Shown: in pieces, positions 47,189 through 55,510 of the stretch
Layout of the letters: the number at the start of each line of letters is the position of its first letter
Numbering within the stretch: the first letter of the stretch is position 1
Source of the DNA: an uncultured Oscillospiraceae bacterium
GTDB lineage: Bacteria > Bacillota > Clostridia > Oscillospirales > Oscillospiraceae
DNA: 64,000 nt
NCBI GenBank assembly: GCA_944385125.1
Contig: CALWVZ010000002.1
Span: 1 to 64,000, forward strand
Direction: 5' to 3'
Position numbers and translations under genes: made by a program
Notes under the pieces: generated by a model
Databases searched by the model: none
What the model was told of the DNA's origin: nothing
What the model saw: the letters and a program-made list of their open reading frames with translations, nothing else

Positions 47189-48533
47189 AAAGTTTAAACT
47201 GCCCCACTCCCTCACCACCAAGATGCTGTGCGTGTCCCTTCTCAGCCTGCTTACGGCGGTGCTGCTGTACATCATAGCCGGGGAGCTGGGCTGCCTTCTG
47301 GTGGAGAAGGTGTACATGAGTGAGGAGAATGTGTCCCAGCGCAAGGCGGAGATCTATTCCCGGCTCAACAGCTATGTAAGTGAAAACGGTATCTCCGGCA
47401 AGGACACCAAGGCCATCTCCCTGTGGACCAGGGAAAACGATTATGTGACCATACTGCTGTATGACAGCGGCAATAAACACCGCCGCTTCTCCGGGGACAA
47501 AGCCGTTGTGCCGGAACTCAACGGCGAATACGACGACTCCAAATATGGAAACCTCTATCCAATGCGCTTTTCCGACGGCGTCTACCTGGTGGCCATACTG
47601 GACAGTTCCGAGGCCCGGGAATATGTAGTGGCGGATTTCAGTGCCATGGCCATAGCCGCCGGCAGCATGATACTCATATTGCTGCTGAGCATGAACAGGC
47701 TTACAAAACGCATAATCGCTCTGTCCAGGGCCGCCACCGTAGTGAGCTCCGGGAACCTGGAGATGAGCATAAGCGCCCCAGGCAACGACGAGATAGGCAG
47801 TCTGGCCCGGGCTATGGACGATATGCGCCAGTCAGTCATTGAGCAGATGAGCAGCGAGAGCCGGGCATGGCAGGCCAATAATGAGCTGATAACCGCCATC
47901 TCCCACGATATCCGCACCCCCATGACCTCCATGATCGGTTATCTGGGCCTGCTGTGTGAAAGCGATTTCTCCGACACGGAGCGCTGCCGCCAGTTCAGCA
48001 GCGCCGCCTACGGCAAGGCTATGGACCTGAAATCCCTCACCGACGAGCTGTTCAAGTATTTCCTTGTCTACGGAAGCGCAGAGCTCAAGCTGGACATGGA
48101 GAGCTACGACGGCCGGCTGCTGCTGGAGCAGCTGGTGAGCGAGGCGGAGTTCACACTGTCGGAAAAGGGCTTTTGCACACAGCGCATAGAATTTTCCGGC
48201 GAGTGCAGCATTATGGCCGACCCTCTTTATCTCAAGCGGGTAGTGGACAACCTGGTATCCAACGTGATGAAGTACGGGGACAAGGCCAGGCAGGTGATGA
48301 TGATAAGCGAGCTGAAGAACGGGTATCTGAGCCTTTGCATCTCCAATGCCATAACCCGGGACCTGGACCGGGTGGAGAGCACCAAGATCGGCCTTCGCAC
48401 TTGCAAGCGCATCATGGAGCAGATGCACGGGGACTTCAGCATTGAAAACGACGGGGAGCACTTCGCCGCAGAGCTGCGATTGCCCGCAGAGCTCAGGGAG
48501 GGCAAGGCCCCATCTACAGAGCCGGATAGATAA
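47181..48533 (+). CDS. Sensor histidine kinase
   Basis: A 450-residue kinase starting with TTG at 47181 (AAAGGG 8 nt upstream). TM1 about 14-38, extracytoplasmic loop to about 150, TM2 about 153-172, HAMP-like linker, H-box NELITAISHDIRTPMTSMIGY. N-box is KRVVDNLVSNVMKYG. The usual DXGXG G1-box is replaced by SNAITRDLDRVESTKIGLRT, as in a known clostridial subgroup whose ATP lid is short. It is co-transcribed with the regulator and followed by a bidirectional terminator. Confidence 0.88.
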   Translation: MTEKFKLPHSLTTKMLCVSLLSLLTAVLLYIIAGELGCLLVEKVYMSEENVSQRKAEIYSRLNSYVSENGISGKDTKAISLWTRENDYVTILLYDSGNKHRRFSGDKAVVPELNGEYDDSKYGNLYPMRFSDGVYLVAILDSSEAREYVVADFSAMAIAAGSMILILLLSMNRLTKRIIALSRAATVVSSGNLEMSISAPGNDEIGSLARAMDDMRQSVIEQMSSESRAWQANNELITAISHDIRTPMTSMIGYLGLLCESDFSDTERCRQFSSAAYGKAMDLKSLTDELFKYFLVYGSAELKLDMESYDGRLLLEQLVSEAEFTLSEKGFCTQRIEFSGECSIMADPLYLKRVVDNLVSNVMKYGDKARQVMMISELKNGYLSLCISNAITRDLDRVESTKIGLRTCKRIMEQMHGDFSIENDGEHFAAELRLPAELREGKAPSTEPDR

Positions 48534-48540
48534 GGCGCAA

Positions 48541-48573
48541 AAAAAGGCAGTCCAAAAAATGGACTGCCTTTTT
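48541..48573. terminator. Bidirectional terminator
   Basis: 13-bp stem AAAAAGGCAGTCC/GGACTGCCTTTTT between the convergent kinase and MATE genes. Confidence 0.9.
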
Positions 48574-48593
48574 GTTCTGCCTGCTTTCCTCTT

Positions 48594-49964
48594 TCAGCTC
48601 CTGTATTCCTTTTTTTCCAGGTCCCTGAAGATCTTCAGCATCACTGTTATCGCCGCAAAGGCCAGGATGAACTCTGCAAAGGGCTGGGCGTAGGCAAGGC
48701 CGTACATGGGGAAGAGAGCGTTGAGGATAAAGAGGGCCGGTATTTCCAAGACTATCTTGCGCATGACGGCAAAGGCCAGAGATTTCTTCCCCATGCCGCA
48801 GGCCTGGTACATGCCCACCCCCAGAAAGTCCATGGCCATAAAGGGCAGGGACAAGCTCAGCCCTCTCAGGAAGGCGGAGCCCAGCTCTATCACATGGGCG
48901 TTTTCTATGAACAGGCCCACCAGAGTCCTGCTGAACAGGAAGCAGCACAAGGTGGCAAGGCCCAATATGCTCAGGATCAGCTTTGCCGTAAAGGCCATGG
49001 CCTCCTTCATGCGTTTTACATTGCCGTCGGCATAGTTGTAACCCACCAGAGGCATGATGCCGTTGGAGATGCCCATATTCACATACATGAACACCATCTG
49101 TATCTTGCTGGCAATGCCCATGGCCGCCACCGCCTCGGAGCCGTAATCGGCGGTGAAATTGTTCAGGATGGTCATGCCCGTGACGTTCAGGAGGTTCTGC
49201 ACCATGGCAGGAACGCCCACGGCGAATATGCCCAGAGCTACGCTCCTGCCGCACAGGGCCATGTTGGGCTTGAGACATACGTAGCTGCGGCCCCGCTTGG
49301 CCAGTATATATATAAAGAAATACAGGCAGGCAACGCAGTTGGATATAAAAGTGGCGCAGCCGGCTCCCTCCGCTCCCATGCCCAGGCCCCAGGGCATGAT
49401 GAATATGGGGTCCAGAACTATGTTCAGCAGACAGCCGCTCATGGTGCCTATGCTGGCATTTATGGCCGAGCCCTCGGCCCGCACCAGATAGCCCATGACC
49501 ACGTTGGTGATCGCCGGGGCAGCCCCCAGGCTCACCGTCCAGAACAGGTACTGTCTGGTAGCCTCCACGGTGACCTCATCTGCCCCCAGAATGTTCAGCA
49601 CTCCGCAGCTCATAAGGCTGTAGCCCAGGGAGAAGGCCAGGCCGCAGATTATGGAGCAGTAAATGCCGAAGGCTGCGCTGCGGCGCACGGTGTCGTATTT
49701 TTTAAGGCCCAGGGCCCGGCTCATCATGCTGGAGCTGCCCACGCCGAAGAGATTGTTCACCGCATTGAAGGCAAGCAGCAGCGGCGCCGCCAGGGTCACC
49801 GCCGCATTCTGCACCGGGTCGTTGAGATAACCCACGAAATATGTATCCGCCAGGTTATAGAGTATCATCACCAGACTGCCCATTATGGTCGGGACCACCA
49901 GCCGGGCAACTGCTCCCGGTATAGGCATCTGCTCAAATAATATCTGTTTACTGCTGTCGTTCAT
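48594..49964 (-). CDS. MATE-family efflux transporter
   Basis: A 456-residue, 12-TM exporter. Motifs: FEQMPIPGAVARLVVPTIMGS, YNLADTYFVGYLNDPVQNAA, VGSSSMMSRALGLKKYD and GMGAEGAGCATFIS in the middle loop. The start at 49964 (MNDSSKQILFE) has GGAGGAA directly upstream; the frame to 50018 is not used. It belongs to the DinF/NorM-like clostridial group. It differs in sequence from the MATE at 16-17.5 kb. Substrate unknown. Confidence 0.9.
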   Translation of the reverse strand: MNDSSKQILFEQMPIPGAVARLVVPTIMGSLVMILYNLADTYFVGYLNDPVQNAAVTLAAPLLLAFNAVNNLFGVGSSSMMSRALGLKKYDTVRRSAAFGIYCSIICGLAFSLGYSLMSCGVLNILGADEVTVEATRQYLFWTVSLGAAPAITNVVMGYLVRAEGSAINASIGTMSGCLLNIVLDPIFIMPWGLGMGAEGAGCATFISNCVACLYFFIYILAKRGRSYVCLKPNMALCGRSVALGIFAVGVPAMVQNLLNVTGMTILNNFTADYGSEAVAAMGIASKIQMVFMYVNMGISNGIMPLVGYNYADGNVKRMKEAMAFTAKLILSILGLATLCCFLFSRTLVGLFIENAHVIELGSAFLRGLSLSLPFMAMDFLGVGMYQACGMGKKSLAFAVMRKIVLEIPALFILNALFPMYGLAYAQPFAEFILAFAAITVMLKIFRDLEKKEYRS

Positions 49965-50032
49965 TTCCTCCACCTTGATTTCAAACGCTGTACCCGCTGC
50001 AAAGCAGCGGGTACACATTGAATATCCTTCTG

Positions 50033-50473
50033 TCAGTGGCAGCAGCAGCCGCCCTCGTCGTCATGGCAGCCGCCGCAGCCGCAGGAACCGCCCTCGTCTC
50101 CGCCGTGGCAGCCGCCTCCACAGCCGCCGCAGCCGCCTCCGCAGGCCCCGGCCCCGTCGATTATGGGCAGCTGGCCGGTGACCAGCATATCCGCAGCGGT
50201 GTCCGCATGGCCGCAATAGCCCGCAACGGGAACTATGCCGTAGCTGAGGAGCAGAGCCCGGGCCTCGCCGCCCAGGTTGCCGCAGATGACTGCGTCCACC
50301 TTCTGTTCCTTCATCAGATCGGCCATGGCCTGGTGGCCGTGGCGGTCGGAGCAGTCCACCAGAGTCTTCTTGCAGTCGCTGACTTCCTCCCCGTATTCAT
50401 ATACGGCAAAGCATTCGCAGTGGCCGAAATGCTCGAATATCTCTCCGTCCTTGTAGGTAACGGCTATACGCAT
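50033..50473 (-). CDS. NifX/NifB-domain (dinitrogenase iron-molybdenum cofactor) protein with Cys/Gly/His tail
   Basis: A 146-residue cytoplasmic protein. Residues about 1-108 are a NifX-like cofactor-binding domain (MRIAVTYKDGEIFEHFGHCECFAVY; CSDRHGHQAMADLM; AVICGNLGGEARALL). The last 37 residues are Gly-rich with ten Cys and three His, including CGGGCGGCGGGCH and a C-terminal CCCH, a likely metal-binding tail. It starts 1 nt after the stop of the Mrp-like ATPase. No nitrogenase genes are present. The pair may handle Fe-S or Mo/W cofactors, which is attractive next to a Mo/W-using genome but unproven. Confidence 0.88.
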   Translation of the reverse strand: MRIAVTYKDGEIFEHFGHCECFAVYEYGEEVSDCKKTLVDCSDRHGHQAMADLMKEQKVDAVICGNLGGEARALLLSYGIVPVAGYCGHADTAADMLVTGQLPIIDGAGACGGGCGGCGGGCHGGDEGGSCGCGGCHDDEGGCCCH

Positions 50474-50474
50474 G

Positions 50475-51302
50475 TTATTGAATCTCCTTTTCGATATAAT
50501 CTACAATGGGAGCAATGTGTTCGCCGCCGACGGCTTCCACCTCTCCGGCGTCCACCATGGTGGCGATGACCGGGTCGATGGGCAGACGGGCGATGTGCTC
50601 TATGCCGTGCTCTGCGGCTATCTTCTCCACCTTGCTCTCGCCAAAGATGAAGTGCTTCTTGCCGCAGTCCGGGCACTGGAAATAGGACATGTTCTCCACT
50701 ATGCCCAGCACGGGTACATTCATCATATCCGCCATATTGACGGCCTTGGTGACTATCATGCTCACCAGGTCCTGGGGGGAGGTGACGATAACTATTCCGT
50801 CCACCGGCAGGGACTGGAACACGGTGAGGGGCACGTCCCCGGTGCCGGGGGGCATGTCCACAAACATATAGTCCACATCCTGCCACACCACGTCGGTCCA
50901 GAACTGGGTGACGGCTCCGGCTATCACCGGGCCCCGCCACACCACCGGGGAAGTCTCATCCTCCAATATGAGGTTGATGGACATTATCTGCATGCCCGTG
51001 TGGGTGCGCACGGGGATTATATACTCGTCGGTTGCGGTGGCGTGCTGGTGGATGCCGAAGGACTTGGGTATGGAGGGGCCGGTGATGTCCGCATCCAATA
51101 TGGCGCAGTTATGGCCTCTGCGCTGCATCTCCGAGGCCATCAGGCTGGTGACCAGGGACTTGCCCACGCCGCCCTTGCCGCTGACTACGGCAATGACCTT
51201 CTTCACACTGGACTGGGGGTTGAGAGCCTTCAGGAAGCTCTCGGCGCTTCTTTCGGAGCAGTTTTCACTGCATGATGAACAATCGTGGTTGCATTCGCTC
51301 AT
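50475..51302 (-). CDS. Mrp/NBP35-type Fe-S cluster carrier ATPase
   Basis: A 275-residue ParA/MinD-superfamily ATPase. The N-terminal segment MSECNHDCSSCSENC carries four Cys as in NBP35-type carriers. Deviant Walker A is SGKGGVGKSLVTSLMA (about 40-55), switch motifs DADITGPSIPKSFG and DMPPGTGDVPLT. The CXXC of the dimer site is YFQCPDCGKKHFIFG (about 200-214), binding a bridging 4Fe-4S cluster. Full length. Its promoter is consensus; it is followed by the NifX-like gene. Confidence 0.92.
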   Translation of the reverse strand: MSECNHDCSSCSENCSERSAESFLKALNPQSSVKKVIAVVSGKGGVGKSLVTSLMASEMQRRGHNCAILDADITGPSIPKSFGIHQHATATDEYIIPVRTHTGMQIMSINLILEDETSPVVWRGPVIAGAVTQFWTDVVWQDVDYMFVDMPPGTGDVPLTVFQSLPVDGIVIVTSPQDLVSMIVTKAVNMADMMNVPVLGIVENMSYFQCPDCGKKHFIFGESKVEKIAAEHGIEHIARLPIDPVIATMVDAGEVEAVGGEHIAPIVDYIEKEIQ

Positions 51303-51364
51303 TTGTCTGTTCTCTCTGCCTTTCCTTAGGTTTTCGGATAGACCGCTTCTGATAGCATGGGTAC

Positions 51365-51392
51365 ATTATATACCTTTTATCCCATTAGTCAA
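51365..51392 (-). promoter_or_regulatory. Promoter of the Mrp-NifX operon
   Basis: TTGACT (51387-51392), 16 bp, TATAAT (51365-51370). Confidence 0.8.
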
Positions 51393-51424
51393 ATTACCTT
51401 TTATGAATTTTTTGGATTCTTTTT

Positions 51425-51925
51425 TCAGGGCCGCAGTTTTTTCAGCGCCCTCAGCAGATACATTGCGGCAAAGCCGGTGAAGCAGCCGCTTATCACTCCC
51501 GACACCGCCAAAATGGGGCCGTAGGCCAGCACTCCCGGAGTCTCCACAATAAGCATGCAGGAGAGCAGCTGCCCGGCATTGTGGGCTATGCCCGCCAGGG
51601 CGCTGACTATCCACAGCTGTTTTTCGCTGAAAAACTTCACCGTGAGGCACATGACCAGATAGGCCAGGGCGCCCCCAGCTGCGCTGTATAACAGCGAGGC
51701 CATGCTGCCGGAGAACATGGCGCCCATTATCACCCGCACCGCCAGCACTGCTCCGGCCTCCTTCCTGCCCAGCAGCAGCATGGTGACAAGAGTAATGATA
51801 TTGGCCAGGCCCAGCTTCACTCCCGGGATGGGCGCAGGCGGCGGCAGCTGGCTCTCGACCATGAATATGGTCAGGGCAATGGCGCTGAGCAGAGCCATGA
51901 GGGCCAGCTTCCTGGTCTTAGGCAT
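51425..51925 (-). CDS. Gx transporter family (HepT/heptaprenyl diphosphate synthase component I-like) membrane protein
   Basis: A 166-residue membrane protein with about five TM segments. It has the family pattern LALMALLSAIALTIFMVES, then PPPAPIPGVKLGLANIITL and GALAYLVMCL, seen in the S-component-like Gx/HepT proteins of Clostridia. Its start overlaps the NusG_II gene's stop by 8 nt. Such pairs often sit near rnf or FMN-transferase genes; none is in the window. The transported compound is unknown. Confidence 0.85.
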   Translation of the reverse strand: MPKTRKLALMALLSAIALTIFMVESQLPPPAPIPGVKLGLANIITLVTMLLLGRKEAGAVLAVRVIMGAMFSGSMASLLYSAAGGALAYLVMCLTVKFFSEKQLWIVSALAGIAHNAGQLLSCMLIVETPGVLAYGPILAVSGVISGCFTGFAAMYLLRALKKLRP

Positions 51926-52277
51926 CTATCTCGCTCCCCTCTATCTTTATCACCAGATGGTGGGGCATGCACACTATGGGCACTCCCCCCTTGTCTATTG
52001 CCCCCTGGGCCACGCATATACCGTCGGGACAGTCCGCCTCCTTTACGGATATGCGCCCTGGCTCCACGTGTATGGTGTTGTGGCCGTAGCCGGTGTCTAT
52101 CTCAATGTCGTAGCTCTCCGTGACCTTTGAAAGGTCTATCCTGTCGTATTCCACCCCGTCCAGGGTGATAACGGCCACGGCGCCGCCCCCCAGGCTGCTC
52201 AGGGCCCACCAGCCCAGCAGTCCCAGCAGCGCCACGGCAAGGAATATTATTGTCCAAATCTTAGTTTTTCTGTCCAT
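51918..52277 (-). CDS. NusG domain II-containing membrane-anchored protein
   Basis: A 119-residue protein with one N-terminal TM (about 9-30, IIFLAVALLGLLGWWALSSL) and an extracellular NusG_II domain (AVITLDGVEYDRIDLSK; GYGHNTIHVEPGRISVKEADCPDGICVAQG; IVCMPHHLVIKI). CPDGIC and VCMPH are the family hallmarks. The start ATG lies only 8 nt from the -10 box and no Shine-Dalgarno is present, so the mRNA looks leaderless. It is co-transcribed with the Gx transporter. Confidence 0.9.
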   Translation of the reverse strand: MDRKTKIWTIIFLAVALLGLLGWWALSSLGGGAVAVITLDGVEYDRIDLSKVTESYDIEIDTGYGHNTIHVEPGRISVKEADCPDGICVAQGAIDKGGVPIVCMPHHLVIKIEGSEIDA

Positions 52278-52284
52278 AGGCTAC

Positions 52285-52313
52285 ATATTAGTTTATTCTT
52301 TCCCCCTTGTCAA
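52285..52313 (-). promoter_or_regulatory. Promoter of NusG_II-Gx operon
   Basis: TTGACA (52308-52313), 17 bp, TAATAT (52285-52290). The predicted start is at or within 1-2 nt of the ATG at 52277. Confidence 0.85.
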
Positions 52314-52413
52314 TCATCAAGCGTCTCGGGCTTTAAGATATATTCTCTGGCATTTCGGAGAAACATATGTTATATTATAAAGAAATCAAAATTTGCATGA
52401 GAGGAGGCAGGCA

Positions 52414-54201
52414 ATGGAAGTTTTCCTTGAATACGCTTTGACTACGTCTAAATTTGCCGTGATAATACTATCCTTGCTTATTCTATATCGCTGTCTCCGC
52501 TCCATGCTCAGTGAAAAATACGAGTCGGAGATATGGGGCCGGCTCAGCTGCGAGGGAGACAGCTATACCCTCACCCACTGGGAGAATCTTATTGGCCGCT
52601 CTATAAGCTCCGACGTGCGCCTCTGTTACCCCGGGGTCAGCCGCTGCCATGCGGTGCTGTCCAGGAACGACAAGGGCATATGGAAGATATATGATATCTT
52701 TTCCCGCAGCGGAGTCTGGGTCAACGGCGTGAAGGTGGGTGGCAGCGGCTCCCAGCTGGACACCGGGGATATCGTCAATCTGGGCGGACTGACCCTGAAA
52801 TTTCATGACAGCACCCCCGGGGAGAGAGAGCGCAACGAAGCCGTGCGCACCAGCGCCGGGCTTCACGTATCCCCCACCGTGACATTGCTGGAGCTTAGCC
52901 TTTTCCAGCTGGCCCTTATAGTGCAGCACGCCCTGTCCGCCGAGGCGGAGTACGCCCGCTCCATCACCCTGGCCTTTGTGGCCCTGATAGCCCTTCAGTG
53001 GTGCTGCTACAGCGCCATGCGTCTTATGGACCGCAGCGGCTTTGAGGTGGAGACCCTGGCTTTCTACCTCACCAGTCTGGGCATGAGCGTGGCCGCCTCC
53101 TCCACCCCGGAGGACATGTACAGGCAGATACTGCTCACCGTGGCCGCCGTGGCCCTGTTCCTCTTTTCCGGCTGGTGGCTGCGCAGTCTCCGGCGCACTA
53201 TGGCCTTCCGCATCCCCGTGGCGGCGCTGGCCCTGGCCCTGATGGCGGTAAACGTGCTGGCCAGCGACGCCGTGCTGGGCGCCAGGAACTGGCTGGAGTT
53301 CGGAGGCTACTCCTTCCAGCCATCGGAGATAGTGAAGGCCTGCTACATCTATGTGGGCTCCTCCACCCTGGAACGGCTTTTCTTCCGCCGTAACCTCTAC
53401 GGTTTTATAGGCTTCTCGGCCCTTTGCGTGGTGGCCCTGGCCCTTATCGGGGACTTCGGCACCGCCCTCATCTTCTTCATAACTTTCCTTATAATATCAT
53501 ACATGCGCTCCGGCAGCTTGGGCACGGTGTTTCTGGCGGTGTCCGCCGCAGCTCTTGCCGGCTTTCTTGCCGTCACCGTGAAGCCCTACATCGCCCAGCG
53601 CTTTGCCACCTGGGGCCATGCCTGGGAAGATGTCTACGGGGCGGGCTTCCAGCAGACCCGGGCCATGTCCGCCGCCGCCTCCGGGGGCCTCACCGGCAAG
53701 GGAGCGGGCTTCGGCTGGCTGGACGACGTCTTTGCCGCCAACACCGACATGGTCTTTGCCGTTGTCTGCGAGGAGCTGGGCCTGATCGTGGGTCTGTGCA
53801 TGGTGGCCGCCATGCTGGTAATGGCCTTCTTTGCCGTGCGCTCCGCCCGGCACGGCCGCTCCGCCTACTACCCCATAGCCGCCTGCGCCGCAATGGCCCT
53901 GCTTCTCAGCCAGATGTCCCTGAACGTCTTCGGCTCTCTGGACCTGCTGCCCTTCACCGGGGTCACCTTTCCCTTCGTGTCCCGGGGCGGCAGCTCCCTT
54001 ATTTCCTGCTGGCTGCTGATGGCCTTTATAAAGAGCGCCGACAACCGGCGGGGCGCCAGCTTCGCCGTCCGCATGGCCCGCTCCTCCGGCTATGAAGAGG
54101 ACGAGGACGGGGAAGCGCCGGAAGAGGAAGAGATAAACATTGCCGAGGGCAACCCTTTCATAGAAGCCTGGCAGGAGGAGGACTATGAGAAAGATAACTA
54201 A
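52414..54201 (+). CDS. FHA domain fused to FtsW/RodA/SpoVE-type glycan polymerase
   Basis: A 595-residue fusion. A first TM (about 10-28) is followed by a cytoplasmic FHA domain (about 45-135: ENLIGRSISSDVRLCYPGVSRCHAVL, then GVWVNGVKV and GDIVNLGGLTLKF), which binds phosphothreonine. The rest is a multi-TM SEDS core with YSFQPSEIVKACYI, LIGDFGTALIFFITFLI, VFAANTDMVFAVVCEELG and PFTGVTFPFVSRGGSSL, the catalytic and lipid-II contact motifs. A C-terminal acidic tail follows. ATG 52414 has AGGAGG 7 nt upstream. It overlaps the penicillin-binding gene by 17 nt. Confidence 0.93.
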   Translation: MEVFLEYALTTSKFAVIILSLLILYRCLRSMLSEKYESEIWGRLSCEGDSYTLTHWENLIGRSISSDVRLCYPGVSRCHAVLSRNDKGIWKIYDIFSRSGVWVNGVKVGGSGSQLDTGDIVNLGGLTLKFHDSTPGERERNEAVRTSAGLHVSPTVTLLELSLFQLALIVQHALSAEAEYARSITLAFVALIALQWCCYSAMRLMDRSGFEVETLAFYLTSLGMSVAASSTPEDMYRQILLTVAAVALFLFSGWWLRSLRRTMAFRIPVAALALALMAVNVLASDAVLGARNWLEFGGYSFQPSEIVKACYIYVGSSTLERLFFRRNLYGFIGFSALCVVALALIGDFGTALIFFITFLIISYMRSGSLGTVFLAVSAAALAGFLAVTVKPYIAQRFATWGHAWEDVYGAGFQQTRAMSAAASGGLTGKGAGFGWLDDVFAANTDMVFAVVCEELGLIVGLCMVAAMLVMAFFAVRSARHGRSAYYPIAACAAMALLLSQMSLNVFGSLDLLPFTGVTFPFVSRGGSSLISCWLLMAFIKSADNRRGASFAVRMARSSGYEEDEDGEAPEEEEINIAEGNPFIEAWQEEDYEKDN

Positions 54202-55510
54202 CCGGGCCTTTTCCCTGCTGCTGATAGCCGCCCTGGTCATATGCGGCATGGGGCTGTACCTGCTGGAATATGTGGACAGGGGGCAGGACTGGGCGCTCTA
54301 CTTTTCCCGGGTGAACTCCGGCTCCAGCGGCCTTCTGCTGGACCGCAACGGGCAGATGCTGGCCTCCTTTGGCCAGTCCCGGGAGGAATTCTCCCCCGAC
54401 GCCCATGTGAGGACCGCAAATTACCATGTCACCGGGGACTACTGGGGACGCACAGGGGCGGGAGTCCTGTCCCGCTACTGGAGCGGCATGCAGGATTTCT
54501 CCATCTTTACCGGCATGACCAAAACTGAGGACAGCGTGCTCACTTTGAGCATAGACTCAAAACTCAACGAATACATCTACGATCAGCTCATGGCCCTGGG
54601 AGAAGACACCAAGGGCATGATGCTCCTTTCCAATTACAAGACCGGGGAGATACTGGGTCTGGTGTCCGTGCCTTCCACCGACCCTCTGGACACCGAGGCG
54701 GAGCTTAAGGATGGCACCTACATTAACCGCTGCCTCTCCGCCAGCTTCATCCCCGGCTCCGTCTTCAAGCTCATTACCGCAGCCGCCGCCATCGAGCAGA
54801 TAGCGGACATAGACGAGATGGAGTTTTACTGCGAGGGGGAGTACGAGATAGCCGGAGTGCCCATAATCTGCACCGGCTCCCACTATATCCAGACCTTCGA
54901 GCAGGCCCTGTCCAACTCCTGCAACGTGGCCTTCGCCCAGCTTGCAGTTAAGCTGGGCCAGGACACCATGGTGGACTATGTGACGGAATACGGCTTTCTG
55001 GATAGCCATGAGCTCAGCGGCATCAACACCGCCGCCGGCAGCTATCCCACGGAGTTTGTAGGCGACCCGGAGCTGGGCTGGTCCGGCATAGGCCAGTCCA
55101 CGGACATGATCTGCCCCTACTCCATGCTGCGCTTTCTCTGCGCCGTGGCCAACGGCGGGATACTGGCAGAGCCCAGCCTGGTGCTGGAGGACAATGAGCC
55201 AGAGAGCAGCCGGTTCATGGAAGCCTCCACCGCCGACAAGCTCAAGCAGATGATGAACTACAACGTGGTGGACCACTACAATGGGGAAGAGAACTTCCCG
55301 GGTCTGAAGCTCTGTGCCAAGACCGGCACCGCCGAGCTGGGCGACGGCAGCTCCCACGCCTGGTTCGTGGGCTTCCTGGCCGGCGAGGAGCACCCCTTTG
55401 CCTTCGTGACTTTGGTGGAGCGGGGGGGCTACGGTCTCAGCACCTCCGGCCCTATAACCAACAATGTGCTGCAATGGGCAGTAGAAAATATAAAGGTAGA
55501 TACACAATGA
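54185..55510 (+). CDS. Class B penicillin-binding protein (PbpA-like transpeptidase)
   Basis: A 441-residue transpeptidase with one N-terminal TM (about 8-28). Active-site motifs: SXXK in IPGSVFKLITA (about residue 196), SXN in SNSCNVAF (about 241) and KTG in CAKTGTAELG (about 378). It is short for class B and lacks the large dimerisation domain, as in actinobacterial PbpA. Overlap with the FHA-FtsW gene shows a cognate SEDS-bPBP glycan synthase pair for elongation, division or sporulation; which one cannot be told. Confidence 0.93.
   Translation: MRKITNRAFSLLLIAALVICGMGLYLLEYVDRGQDWALYFSRVNSGSSGLLLDRNGQMLASFGQSREEFSPDAHVRTANYHVTGDYWGRTGAGVLSRYWSGMQDFSIFTGMTKTEDSVLTLSIDSKLNEYIYDQLMALGEDTKGMMLLSNYKTGEILGLVSVPSTDPLDTEAELKDGTYINRCLSASFIPGSVFKLITAAAAIEQIADIDEMEFYCEGEYEIAGVPIICTGSHYIQTFEQALSNSCNVAFAQLAVKLGQDTMVDYVTEYGFLDSHELSGINTAAGSYPTEFVGDPELGWSGIGQSTDMICPYSMLRFLCAVANGGILAEPSLVLEDNEPESSRFMEASTADKLKQMMNYNVVDHYNGEENFPGLKLCAKTGTAELGDGSSHAWFVGFLAGEEHPFAFVTLVERGGYGLSTSGPITNNVLQWAVENIKVDTQ

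Noticed and set aside
49965..50018. Longer start of the second MATE at 50018
   Set aside because: The extra codons include the GGAGGAA ribosome site of the start at 49964.
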